DNA of 64,000 nucleotides, from NCBI RefSeq assembly GCF_005404815.1, contig NZ_BJDF01000002.1:1-64000 (forward strand), in the 5' to 3' direction. Below the pieces are notes generated by a model. That model saw only the letters and a program-made list of their open reading frames with translations, had not been told where the DNA came from and searched no databases. This DNA is from Companilactobacillus huachuanensis (GTDB lineage Bacteria > Bacillota > Bacilli > Lactobacillales > Lactobacillaceae). Within the stretch, counting starts at the first letter, position 1, and every line of letters begins with the position of its first letter. Shown here in pieces: positions 46,259-55,468 of the stretch. The translations under genes were made by a program, and so were the position numbers.

Positions 46259-46436
46259 AAGATCTGAGAGTATTAACCGGCTGTGGATGTGGCGTTACGG
46301 CTTTAGCCGTTACACCACCGGGCGAGTTTGGAGCCTTACCGGTCTGTGGTAAGGCTTCAAACCGAGGTCCGAGACCGCTTCTCAGGCTCGGGCCGTTCCG
46401 CATAGCAGGTTAATACTCTCAGATCTGGAGACGGAA
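46259..46436 (+). ncRNA. Putative structured RNA core, diverged copy D
   Basis: This copy has the same fold as the others but different paired bases. The closing stem AGATCTGAGAGTATTAACC pairs with GGTTAATACTCTCAGATCT, the first apex is ACGGC-TTTA-GCCGT, and the third stem is CCTTACC/GGTAAGG. The element's terminal repeats and AT-rich arm are absent. It lies 20 bp past the rluB stop. It is either an old copy that lost its ends or an independent core. Confidence 0.55.
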
Positions 46437-46455
46437 AATATGGAAAATATTAATT

Positions 46456-47178
46456 CTATTCGTCCTTCTTCAATTCAGCGACCTCTTTGCGACTCAAATC
46501 ACGATACTTACCTGAAACTAATCCCTCAAGAGTCAAGAATGAATAGCTCTCACGTGAAAGTTTTTCAACCTTATGACCAACAGCATCAAACATATTCTTA
46601 ACTTGGTGATTATGTCCTTCGTGAATGGTGATTCTAACGATTGAAGAGTTTCGCTTGCTATCTTTAGACATCACCTTAACTTTTGATCTCGAAGTTGTAT
46701 AACCCTTTAATTTGATACCTTTTTCCAACTTTTTGAGATCTTCCGTTGCTAAAAATCCTTCAATTTTGGCAATATAAGTCTTTTCAACGTGATATCGAGG
46801 GTGCATCAAGTGATTGGCAAATTCACCATCATTTGTTAATAGCAATAAGCCAGAAGTATCGTAATCTAAACGACCAATTGGATAAACTCGTTCTTGGACA
46901 TCCTCTTCCAACAGATCAGTTACTACTTTGCGGTCTTTATCATCCTTAACGGCTGTGATCACACCACGAGGCTTATACATCAAGATATAACGCTTTTTTT
47001 CCTCTTGTAAAGGTACACCATCAACTTCAATCTTGTCATGATCATCAACTTTGACACCCATCTCAGTTACGACCTTGTTGTTAACTCTAACATGTCCAGA
47101 AGCAATCATTTCTTCTGATTTACGACGTGAAGCAACTCCAGCTTCAGCCATAAATTTTTGTAATCTAATTTTCTCCAT
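46456..47178 (-). CDS. rluB: 23S rRNA pseudouridine synthase RluB
   Basis: About 240 residues. The N-terminal S4 domain (RLQKFMAEAGVASRRKSEEM) is followed by the RsuA/RluB catalytic domain. The catalytic Asp is in GRLDYDTSGLLLLTNDG. It modifies helix 89 of 23S rRNA in characterised homologues. The ATG at 47178 has AGGAG before it and lies inside the end of scpB (overlap). The scpA-scpB-rluB order is standard. Confidence 0.93.
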   Translation of the reverse strand: MEKIRLQKFMAEAGVASRRKSEEMIASGHVRVNNKVVTEMGVKVDDHDKIEVDGVPLQEEKKRYILMYKPRGVITAVKDDKDRKVVTDLLEEDVQERVYPIGRLDYDTSGLLLLTNDGEFANHLMHPRYHVEKTYIAKIEGFLATEDLKKLEKGIKLKGYTTSRSKVKVMSKDSKRNSSIVRITIHEGHNHQVKNMFDAVGHKVEKLSRESYSFLTLEGLVSGKYRDLSRKEVAELKKDE

Positions 47179-47710
47179 TAATATCTCCTGTGTTTGTAAT
47201 ATCTTCAAAACTTTCTATTTTTGGTAATTCATCAATACTTTTAATACCAAAATAATCAAAGAACTCGTCCGTTACAACGTATAAATTAGGATGCCCAGGA
47301 ACATTCTTTTTTCCATTTTCCTTAATCAATTTTCTCATCAATAAAGTATTCAGGCTTCCTGAACTCTGGACGCCACGAATCTCATCAATTTCAATACGTG
47401 TGATAGGTTGACGATAGGACACGATTGACAAAACCTCCAATGCTGCTTGACTGAGCTTTGTCCCCAATCCTGCTTTGAAATATTTTGTCAATAAGTCGGA
47501 AAATTCATTTTTGGTTACTACCTTATAAACATTATTATAATCAACCAATTGAATACCTGAATCAACGTCAGTCATCAATTTAATCTTTAATTCTTCAATA
47601 TTTTGTCGTAAGGCCGCACTGTCGATCTCCAACAACTCGGCTAAATCTTTTTCTTTGATTCCTTGGTCACCGGCAACGAACAATAGTGCCATTATTTTTG
47701 CTTGATACAC
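47165..47710 (-). CDS. scpB: Segregation and condensation protein B
   Basis: The 181-residue winged-helix dimeric subunit of the SMC-ScpAB complex. Typical phrases are LLFVAGDQGIKEKDLAELL at the start and SQAALEVLSIVSYRQPITRIEI in the middle. It starts 2 bp after scpA ends and overlaps rluB. It acts on the nucleoid with Smc. Confidence 0.95.
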   Translation of the reverse strand: MYQAKIMALLFVAGDQGIKEKDLAELLEIDSAALRQNIEELKIKLMTDVDSGIQLVDYNNVYKVVTKNEFSDLLTKYFKAGLGTKLSQAALEVLSIVSYRQPITRIEIDEIRGVQSSGSLNTLLMRKLIKENGKKNVPGHPNLYVVTDEFFDYFGIKSIDELPKIESFEDITNTGDINGEN

Positions 47711-47712
47711 GT

Positions 47713-48438
47713 CTAATTCCTCAATTCAATAAATAATTCACTTTTAAAATCAGCCTGCATGATTGAAATCAATTGCTTACTAGCTAATTCCAATATGGCC
47801 ATAAAATCGGTTACGATTTCTTCAACACTATCATTCAACTTTAATAGCGCCCTGAAAGTCGTTTTTTTAGAAACTTCTAGTTCACTCATGATGTTATGTG
47901 TCGCGTCTTCAATCGATAACGTTTCATTTTCAATCGTTTCAATCTCTGGTTGACGTCGCTTTTGGTTATGTAGTAATTCCGCATACGTCGAGGCCAACTC
48001 ATCCAAAGCAATTGAACCAGGTTCTAAAAACTGCTCCAATTGTTTAGCTGGAATACTGACCTCTTTATCAAACTGCATTTTTCTGATTTGTTCTTTCTCT
48101 TCAAAATAAGCTGCAACTCGTTTATAGGTTTGATAAGTCAAAAGTTGTGAAACTAATTCATCACGCGGATCATCAGCTTCTAATTCATCATCCATTTCAT
48201 CCGGCGCTTGTGGCAGCAACATTTTACTCTTGATTGACATCAAAGTGGATGCCATCACCAAATAGTCACCAGCCACGTCCAATTCCAATACTTTCATACT
48301 ATTTAAATAGTCAATGTATTGCTGTGTGATCTGTGCAATTGGAATATCATAAATATCAACTTTTGATTCCTTGATCAAATGAAGCAGCAAGTCGATTGGC
48401 CCTTCGAAATCGGTTAAAACTAAATTTAATTTTTGCAT
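47713..48438 (-). CDS. scpA: Segregation and condensation protein A
   Basis: The 241-residue kleisin bridges the SMC heads. The N-terminal DFEGPIDLLLHLIKESKVDIYDIPI motif (key DFEGPLDLLL-like) is clear, and the C-terminal winged helix is at the end. Its ATG overlaps the ribT stop by one base. scpB follows directly. Confidence 0.96.
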   Translation of the reverse strand: MQKLNLVLTDFEGPIDLLLHLIKESKVDIYDIPIAQITQQYIDYLNSMKVLELDVAGDYLVMASTLMSIKSKMLLPQAPDEMDDELEADDPRDELVSQLLTYQTYKRVAAYFEEKEQIRKMQFDKEVSIPAKQLEQFLEPGSIALDELASTYAELLHNQKRRQPEIETIENETLSIEDATHNIMSELEVSKKTTFRALLKLNDSVEEIVTDFMAILELASKQLISIMQADFKSELFIELRN

Positions 48439-48824
48439 TAATTTGTTTCTTTCATATCTTTTTCAAGTTTTTCTTTATTTTGACGCCACTGCTTTAACTC
48501 ATCACTCAAACTGAAGTTTGATAAAATTACCCTTTTAGGAAACTTCTGTTGCACATCATCAAATATTTTAAAAATATTACTTTGTGAACGGTATGACGGG
48601 TTCAAAGAAATATATTCAATAAATACGGTCTTATCTGAGAATGACAATGCTACGATACCTGAATAGTCATCAATATTACTTTTCCACAAAAAAAGTTGAC
48701 GATTTTCATCCTCAGAATACAATTGCAACTCTTGTTCCAGATTGTCTAAATCCTTGAGATCAACAATGTATGACAGAAAACCCATAGCAATTTTTTTATT
48801 CTCATCACTATATTTACTAAGCAT
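48438..48824 (-). CDS. ribT: RibT-like GNAT protein
   Basis: The 128-residue protein resembles RibT, a small GNAT-fold protein regularly placed just before scpA in Firmicutes. The fold is suggested by GIVALSFSDKTVFIEYISLNPSYRSQSN (parts: FIEYISLNPSYR), the usual beta4-alpha3 turn. Substrate and activity are unknown. It lies between xerD (10-bp gap) and scpA (one-base overlap). Confidence 0.72.
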   Translation of the reverse strand: MLSKYSDENKKIAMGFLSYIVDLKDLDNLEQELQLYSEDENRQLFLWKSNIDDYSGIVALSFSDKTVFIEYISLNPSYRSQSNIFKIFDDVQQKFPKRVILSNFSLSDELKQWRQNKEKLEKDMKETN

Positions 48825-48834
48825 TTAACTCCTC

Positions 48835-49755
48835 CTAAGCACGTGGAAATGATTCATTATACACTTGTTTCATATGCGTCTTGTTAATGTGCGTATAAAT
48901 TTGCGTCGTTGAAATATCAGAATGACCTAATAATTCTTGAACCACACGCAGGTCAGCCCCATTTTCCAATAAATTGGTTGCAAATGAGTGTCGCAAAGTA
49001 TGCGGTGTAACATCCTTTTTGATTCCTACTTGTGCAATGTACTTTTTAATCATTCGCCAAATTGATTGACGCGTTAATTTCTTGCCACGGAAATTCAAAA
49101 AGACTTCTTTTTGAGGACCATATTTACCAACTAATTCAGCTCTAGTCTCGGTAAAATACTTTTTTAACCAAGTAATAGCTGTGTCGCCAATTGGTAGAAG
49201 ACGCTCCTTATTTCCCTTACCGAGCGTCTTGATCAGTCCCAAATCTAAATGTAGATCATCCATACTCAAATTGACTAATTCACTGACCCGTAGTCCAGTG
49301 GCGTACATAACTTCAAAAATCGTCCGATCTCTGATCCCCAATGGTGTTGAAACATCGGGCGACTCAATCAATGAATTTACTTCGTCCATTGATAGGACTA
49401 CCGGTAAATGGGTTCCTTTTTTGGGAGCATCAAGTTCATTCAGTGGGTTAACTTGAATTTTATCAACAATTTCCATCCATTGATAAAACTTCCGTAGCGA
49501 AGAAAACATCCTCATTTGGGATGTTTTGGACTTTTTCTGTTTGTCCTGTTCTGCAAAAAATTGTGTCACCACAAAATGATCTTCAGGATAAAATTTCATC
49601 TGTTTCTTTTCTAAAAAACTGCTAAACTCCAATAAATCAGTTTGATATGAAATAATTGTATTCTTAGAAAGACCACGATCTAGCCTTAAATATCGAGCAT
49701 AATCGGCAATCGTGTCAATCATAGTTTGATTCTTGATTGATAATTTATCATTCAT
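48835..49755 (-). CDS. xerD: Tyrosine recombinase XerD
   Basis: 306 residues. The N-terminal core-binding domain (YLRLDRGLSKNTIISYQTDL) precedes a complete catalytic set: TGLRVSELVNL, LGKGNKERLLPIG, TPHTLRHSFATNLL, LGHSDISTTQ and QIYTHI with the nucleophile. It forms the dif-site recombinase with XerC. It is named XerD because it leads the ribT-scpAB block, the normal place for xerD. cvfB ends 12 bp upstream. Confidence 0.95.
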   Translation of the reverse strand: MNDKLSIKNQTMIDTIADYARYLRLDRGLSKNTIISYQTDLLEFSSFLEKKQMKFYPEDHFVVTQFFAEQDKQKKSKTSQMRMFSSLRKFYQWMEIVDKIQVNPLNELDAPKKGTHLPVVLSMDEVNSLIESPDVSTPLGIRDRTIFEVMYATGLRVSELVNLSMDDLHLDLGLIKTLGKGNKERLLPIGDTAITWLKKYFTETRAELVGKYGPQKEVFLNFRGKKLTRQSIWRMIKKYIAQVGIKKDVTPHTLRHSFATNLLENGADLRVVQELLGHSDISTTQIYTHINKTHMKQVYNESFPRA

Positions 49756-49767
49756 AAATTATCACCT

Positions 49768-50637
49768 CTATTTGAGATACGTGTAGCCATCTTTTTGTTC
49801 AATCTTGCGTTGTTTCATCAGGTTACCAAGGGCACGTTTAAAACTACCTTTACTAATACCAAAGTATTCTTGAATATCATCAGGAGAACTCTTGTCAGTA
49901 TAAGGCATTTTTTTATCACGGGAATGTTCCAAAACGGCGACAATCATCTGAGCATCAGGTGTAATTTCTTCATAGGCACGAGGTTTCATCGAAAGATTCA
50001 ACCGACGGTGACTTGAACCAATGACACGAGCTTTGACATGTTGACCTACGTGAAGTGGTTGTGATTGTTCATTAACATGTACGAAAGCCATATAATAACT
50101 TTCAGTCATCACAAAAGCCCCTGATTCTCTGATTGCAATAACAGTTCCCTCTTCATCATTATTCAAGAGAGTCTTCATATCACGTTCCGGACTACGAGCA
50201 ATTTGTGTGTAAAGTTCAATGTCAGCCAATTTGCCCCAAAGACGTCCTTTATGATCAACATCCAACTTGACCATAACTTTATCGCCCTTCTTAGGCCACT
50301 CATTGTGTTCCAAAGGCAAATCATCTAATGAAACAACAAAATCTTTGTCTTCCAAGCCAACGCTAACGAAAGCACCCAAGTCAGTTCTGACATCGACTAC
50401 TTCAGCAAAATTCCAAACACCTTGTGTAACCAATGGAAGAACCGTTGTCATTCTATTTTTGTGAGCTTGATTTTCGTAAACGAAACCTGTAATTTCGTCG
50501 CCAAGCTCTGGAATCTCTGTTAATTCGTTAAGATCTAAAGCAAACGTGTATCCTTCGATTTGAACAAATGCTTCATCTTTGTTGAGGTCACTAACTGTAC
50601 CGGTAAGTACTTGACCATACATTTCTGTTATATCCAT
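49768..50637 (-). CDS. cvfB: S1-domain RNA-binding protein CvfB
   Basis: 289 residues with tandem S1-like domains and a C-terminal winged helix (YFGISKGSFKRALGNLMKQRKI). CvfB-type marks are LGDEITGFVYEN-like ELGDEITGFVYEN and GLEDKDFVVSLDDLP. In staphylococci it influences virulence gene expression, and here it is a general RNA-binding regulator. The upstream region (50638-50750) holds its probable promoter, including TATACT near 50666-50671 on the minus strand. Confidence 0.88.
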   Translation of the reverse strand: MDITEMYGQVLTGTVSDLNKDEAFVQIEGYTFALDLNELTEIPELGDEITGFVYENQAHKNRMTTVLPLVTQGVWNFAEVVDVRTDLGAFVSVGLEDKDFVVSLDDLPLEHNEWPKKGDKVMVKLDVDHKGRLWGKLADIELYTQIARSPERDMKTLLNNDEEGTVIAIRESGAFVMTESYYMAFVHVNEQSQPLHVGQHVKARVIGSSHRRLNLSMKPRAYEEITPDAQMIVAVLEHSRDKKMPYTDKSSPDDIQEYFGISKGSFKRALGNLMKQRKIEQKDGYTYLK

Positions 50638-50689
50638 TTTTCACCATACTCTTTTGTATTTAATCAGTATATATTTTAACGTACTTTTG

Positions 50690-50871
50690 ACGTTACATAA
50701 AACCTTTTCGTTGTTAATTTAAAACTTTTTAGAAATTACCTAACTAATACGTTAACTCTCGAGAATAAATATCAATCACGAGGAATTTTTGGATTATAAT
50801 GTTTCGTTTGTTGATGTTGAGATTTATGTTTTCGTAAAACATGTTTATTAACTATTGTTAACGTTACATAA
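50690..50871 (+). repeat. Two direct copies of ACGTTACATAA in a gene-free stretch
   Basis: The 11-mer occurs at 50690-50700 and 50861-50871 in the 350-bp gap between cvfB and the GalT-like gene. The rest of the gap is AT-rich with no reading frame or family I recognise. Confidence 0.4.
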
Positions 50872-50901
50872 CTTTTTTTCTTCGAAGCTGACAAAACAAA
50901 A

Positions 50902-50951
50902 AAATCTTATTCACTTGAATTTCTTGAACAACAAGCAAAATAAGATTTCTT
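50902..50951. terminator. Terminator after the GalT-like gene
   Basis: Arms AAATCTTAT/ATAAGATTT with inner pairs TTCAAG/CTTGAA and a seven-A tract on the plus strand suit the minus-strand gene ending at 50990. Confidence 0.7.
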
Positions 50952-50989
50952 CTTCCCAATCACAAATTATCTTAAATGACCATACACGT

Positions 50990-51796
50990 TTATTCTAAAT
51001 TATTTATTTCAGCAGATTTTACAAGCCTATGAAATTTTTCCAATAAAACCTTTGCAATCTCACCCATTTGTTTATCACCATCACGCTGAGATAAACGATA
51101 GCCAACAAAATATGGTGAAACAACATATCTGGCAGTTAATTTACAGATAATTTTACGACCATCACGGTAAAAGAAAATATTATATGAATCAAACTTTCCA
51201 CCGTAAAAATCATCAAGAATATACTTAACTGTCACTCGAGCAAATTCGGCCAAATCATCTAAATATTTCGGATTGTTGATTACAATATTAAATTCGACAA
51301 ATCCCATCACCGGTTTTTCAGAAATATTAACATCAATATGCTTATTTTCAAACACCTTCATACCTGTAAAATTCTCAGGTTCAACATGTTTGTAGCCATT
51401 AACTTTATCTAATCCAATTATCTGAAAATGTGGATGACGCAACGAGCCACCCGACATAGGCCCAAAATTTTTATACATTAGGACACTTTGATATTTCTTT
51501 GTTTGAATCATTTGATTCCAACAATCATAGATATAATTGAAAACTTCGCGGTTCTTAGCGACAGAATAATTTGATATATCGCCATTATGATCGTGTGATT
51601 CAATTACTATCGTTTGATTAGTATCCTGCAACGTCTTAAATTTGTTCTCTAACCAAATCATATCGTCTTTTTGATCAATGACATTAGTTAAATGTTCTGT
51701 GTCGCAGAACGGACAATAGTCAGCCTTTTTCTTTATATCACGTGGTTTACCCTTCGCCTGTTCAATTTCAAAAACAAGTACATCTTTATTTGACAT
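50990..51796 (-). CDS. GalT-like HIT-superfamily protein (DUF4931)
   Basis: 268 residues from ATG 51796 with GAGGTG upstream. A zinc-type pair CPFCDTEH is near residue 28. The HIT-like motif SLRHPHFQIIG lies near residue 117, where the histidines would bind a nucleotide phosphate. This suits the DUF4931/galactose-1-phosphate uridylyltransferase-like family. The real substrate is unknown. It is monocistronic, with a terminator at 50902-50951. Its promoter side is next to repeat copy E. Confidence 0.8.
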   Translation of the reverse strand: MSNKDVLVFEIEQAKGKPRDIKKKADYCPFCDTEHLTNVIDQKDDMIWLENKFKTLQDTNQTIVIESHDHNGDISNYSVAKNREVFNYIYDCWNQMIQTKKYQSVLMYKNFGPMSGGSLRHPHFQIIGLDKVNGYKHVEPENFTGMKVFENKHIDVNISEKPVMGFVEFNIVINNPKYLDDLAEFARVTVKYILDDFYGGKFDSYNIFFYRDGRKIICKLTARYVVSPYFVGYRLSQRDGDKQMGEIAKVLLEKFHRLVKSAEINNLE

Positions 51797-51860
51797 ACGA
51801 TTCACCTCAAATATACCTTTTATTCTGCCATAAAAACTACTCACAGTTTTCATTATTATA

Positions 51861-52102
51861 CTAAAGGTTGAAAGATGAAAAATTAATATAACTATTATTG
51901 TTACAATCCTAGGCTAATTTATTTAAATAAGCAGAAGTCTCCATATTATTATTCTTGCCATAAAAAAATAAATTAGTTGGAAGCGCTGAAAGTATTCATT
52001 TGTAGCGAAAGTGGCGTTAGGACTTTAGTCCTTACACCACAGGACGTGTTGAAGACTCTCAGCTCTGGAAACGGCATACTTAACTAAACTTTCAACCTTT
52101 AG
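51861..52102 (+). mobile_element. Repeat element copy E (internally deleted, perfect duplication)
   Basis: A 242-bp copy with intact CTAAAGGTTGAAAG and CTTTCAACCTTTAG, flanked by TTATTATA on both sides (51853-51860 and 52103-52110). The core is broken: after the first hairpin (AGGAC-TTTA-GTCCT) it jumps from GAAGACT straight to CTCAGCTCT, losing about 80 nt. The deletion could predate insertion, meaning a shortened copy transposed, or follow it. Confidence 0.9.
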
Positions 52103-52117
52103 TTATTATATCTATAA

Positions 52118-52433
52118 AACTACCAAGTGGCACTTAACGTCATTATAACCACTGTGGATACAGAACTAGCGCTAATTTATTTATGCAATCAGAAATCCTT
52201 ATTGTCCCTGCTATAAAAAAACGAACTAGTTGGAAGAGCTGAGAGTATTCATTTGCAGCGAAAGTGGTGTAAGGACTTTAGTCCTTACACCACCGGGCGT
52301 GTTGAAAACTCGCGGTTTTTGCGAGACTTCAACCGAGGTCCGAGACCGCTTCCCAGGCTCGGATCGTACCGCACAGCACATGAATACTTTCAGGTCTGGA
52401 AACGGCATAATGCATCAAACTTTCAACCTTTAG
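52118..52433 (+). mobile_element. Repeat element copy F
   Basis: The right end CTTTCAACCTTTAG (52420-52433) and complete core (52235-52397) are clear. The left end is eroded: homology starts near ATTATAACCACTG and the CTAAAGG terminus is not recognisable. No target duplication is seen. It directly follows copy E. Confidence 0.75.
52235..52397 (+). ncRNA. Putative structured RNA core, copy F
   Basis: It contains the most regular first hairpin, a perfect 13-bp GTGGTGTAAGGAC/GTCCTTACACCAC with TTTA loop (52264-52293). The closing stem pairs about 18 bp with one mismatch. GTTGAA/TTCAAC and CTCGC/GCGAG, then CCGAG/CTCGG, complete the fold. Confidence 0.5.
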
Positions 52434-52442
52434 ACTTTAGTT

Positions 52443-52472
52443 AAAAAATAAACTAATCGGAAGAGCTGAGAT
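52443..52472 (+). repeat. Short remnant of the element's core start
   Basis: AAAAAATAAACTAATCGG and AAGAGCTGAGA repeat the junction of arm and core found in the full copies, then stop. It adjoins copy F, and the pyk terminator follows. Confidence 0.55.
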
Positions 52473-52496
52473 GATATCTTAAATAAATTAAGCCCA

Positions 52497-52540
52497 CAAA
52501 AAAACTGAAAGAAATTCGTCAATTTCTCTCAGTTTAATTA
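52497..52540. terminator. Terminator after pyk
   Basis: Stem AAACTGAAAGAAATT paired with AATTTCTCTCAGTTT lies at 52502-52535, with an A tract on the plus strand side. It ends the minus-strand pyk transcript. Confidence 0.8.
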
Positions 52541-52572
52541 TATTAAATCATTTTAAAATTTGTTTTTAAAAA

Positions 52573-54342
52573 TTAAAGTGAACGTGAAGCACCTTTGTAA
52601 ACAACACCACGTCTTGAATCAACAGTAACTGTGTCACCATCGTTAACAAGGCTTGTAGCATTCTTAGCACCAACAACTACAGGTAGACCCATAGCAATAC
52701 CAACAACAGCAGCATGTGAAGTTAAACCACCGTTTTCAACAACAACGGCACTAGCTTTTTCAAGAGCTGGTAGGTAATCTTTGTCAGTCATTTCTGTAAC
52801 AAGGATGTCACCTTCGTTGATTTTCTTGTTAGCTTCTTCAGCAGAGTGAGCAACTACAACGTTACCAACAACTGATTCTTCTCCAACACCTTGGCCTTTA
52901 ACCAATGTTGAACCAATCAATTGAACCTTCATAACGTTTGTTGTACCACTTTCACCAACTGGAACACCAGCAACAACAAGGATTAAATCGCCTTCCTTAG
53001 CAAAGCCAAGTTCTTGAGCTTTCTTAGCAGCAAGGTCGAACATTTCATCAGTGTTTTCTGGCTTGTCAACGATAATTGGATCAACACCCCAGTTAACTGT
53101 CAAACCACGTTGTGTAGTTTCGTCAAATGTAAGTGCCAAAATATCAGCAGCTGGACGATACTTAGAAATCATACGTGCAGTGTAACCACTCTTTGTTGCA
53201 GTAACAATTGTGTGAATGTGTAATTCTTCAGCAGCTCTAACAACTGATTCACCGATTGATTCTGTAACGTTTGAACCTTTGTAATCTTCAAATCTTTGAA
53301 TTGCAAGTGAGTTGTTCTTGTCTAATTCTTTTTCAGTACGTTGGTCGATACGTGACATAGCAGCAACAGCTTCTACAGGGTAGTCACCATTAGCACTTTC
53401 ACCTGAAAGCATTGTAGCATCTGTACCATCAAGAACAGAGTTAGCAACATCAGTAACTTCGGCACGTGTAGGACGTGGGTTTTCTTGCATTGAGTCAAGC
53501 ATTTGTGTAGCTGTGATAACTGGCTTGCCAAGTGCATTACACTTCTTGATCAAGCTCTTTTGTACAAATGGTACATTTTCAAATGGAATTTCAACACCCA
53601 TGTCACCACGAGCAACCATCAAACCATCAGAAACTTGAAGAATAGAATCGATATTGTCGATACCTTCTTGTGATTCAATCTTAGGGAAGATTTGTACATA
53701 TTCACAGTGTTTTTCTTCAAGGATTGCACGAATATCAAGAACATCTTGAGCTTTACGAACGAATGAAGCTGAGATGAAGTTGATACCTTGTTCTAGACCG
53801 AAACGAATATCGTCAGAATCTTTTTCAGTGATACCTGGTAGACGAACTTCAACACCAGGAGCATTGATACTCTTTCTTGAGCCGATCATACCATCATTTT
53901 GAACAACTGTAACTAGTTCGCGATTCTTGTCATCTTTTTCAGTAATCTTCATATCAACAAGACCATCATCGATCAATACGTGACCACCAACGTGTGTATC
54001 ATCGTACAAACCAGGGTATGTTGAAGCAATCTTTTCTGGTGTACCCGTTAAAGTATCATCCATTGAGATACGGATTGTTTGGCCAGTCTTAGCTTCAAAC
54101 TTGTTGCCTTCTTGAACAGTAGTACGAATTTCAGCACCCTTAGTATCAAGAACGATACCAACAGTCTTACCAGTGATTTTTTCGGCTTCGTGTACCATTT
54201 CCATACGAGCCTTGTGTTCTGGGTGATCACCATGTGAGAAGTTGAAACGGAAGATGTTAGCTCCGGCTTCAATCAATTTCACGATAGTATCAATATCGTT
54301 ACTGGCAGGTCCAAGTGTACTTACAATTTTTGTTCTTTTCAT
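52573..54342 (-). CDS. pyk: Pyruvate kinase
   Basis: 589 residues. It converts PEP and ADP to pyruvate and ATP, the last step of glycolysis. Motifs are FRFNFSHGDHPEH, IFPKIESQEGIDN, MVARGDMGVEIP and KPVITATQMLDSM, with the C-terminal allosteric domain. The last 90 residues form an extra PEP-utilising-type (phosphohistidine-like) domain, LTSHAAVVGIAMGLPVVVG, as in many Firmicute kinases. It follows pfkA in the same direction by 67 bp. Confidence 0.97.
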   Translation of the reverse strand: MKRTKIVSTLGPASNDIDTIVKLIEAGANIFRFNFSHGDHPEHKARMEMVHEAEKITGKTVGIVLDTKGAEIRTTVQEGNKFEAKTGQTIRISMDDTLTGTPEKIASTYPGLYDDTHVGGHVLIDDGLVDMKITEKDDKNRELVTVVQNDGMIGSRKSINAPGVEVRLPGITEKDSDDIRFGLEQGINFISASFVRKAQDVLDIRAILEEKHCEYVQIFPKIESQEGIDNIDSILQVSDGLMVARGDMGVEIPFENVPFVQKSLIKKCNALGKPVITATQMLDSMQENPRPTRAEVTDVANSVLDGTDATMLSGESANGDYPVEAVAAMSRIDQRTEKELDKNNSLAIQRFEDYKGSNVTESIGESVVRAAEELHIHTIVTATKSGYTARMISKYRPAADILALTFDETTQRGLTVNWGVDPIIVDKPENTDEMFDLAAKKAQELGFAKEGDLILVVAGVPVGESGTTNVMKVQLIGSTLVKGQGVGEESVVGNVVVAHSAEEANKKINEGDILVTEMTDKDYLPALEKASAVVVENGGLTSHAAVVGIAMGLPVVVGAKNATSLVNDGDTVTVDSRRGVVYKGASRSL

Positions 54343-54409
54343 CGAGAATCCCCTTTTCTTGTCTTAAATCCAAGTTTATTGTAACAAATTACAACTTTAT
54401 ATGCTTAAC

Positions 54410-55396
<987 letters not shown>

Positions 55397-55448
55397 CTAA
55401 AACAAAACCTAATCAAATATAACATTTTTATTGTCTACTTTGTAGAGC

Positions 55449-55462
55449 TGAAAACGTTTTAA
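55449..55462. promoter_or_regulatory. cre-like site upstream of pfkA
   Basis: TGAAAACGTTTTAA matches the cre consensus at the left half and centre. It lies about 80 bp upstream of the pfkA ATG, probably upstream of the promoter, the position associated with CcpA activation of glycolytic genes in lactic bacteria. Candidate only. Confidence 0.4.
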
Positions 55463-55468
55463 AATAAA

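Noticed and set aside
52226-52444. Small reading frames of 60-80 codons inside the repeat elements (also at 39417-39665, 45718-45906 and 24828-25049)
   Set aside because: They appear in several frames and on both strands of the same element, follow its paired arms, and change with compensatory hairpin bases. The conserved thing is the fold, not a protein.
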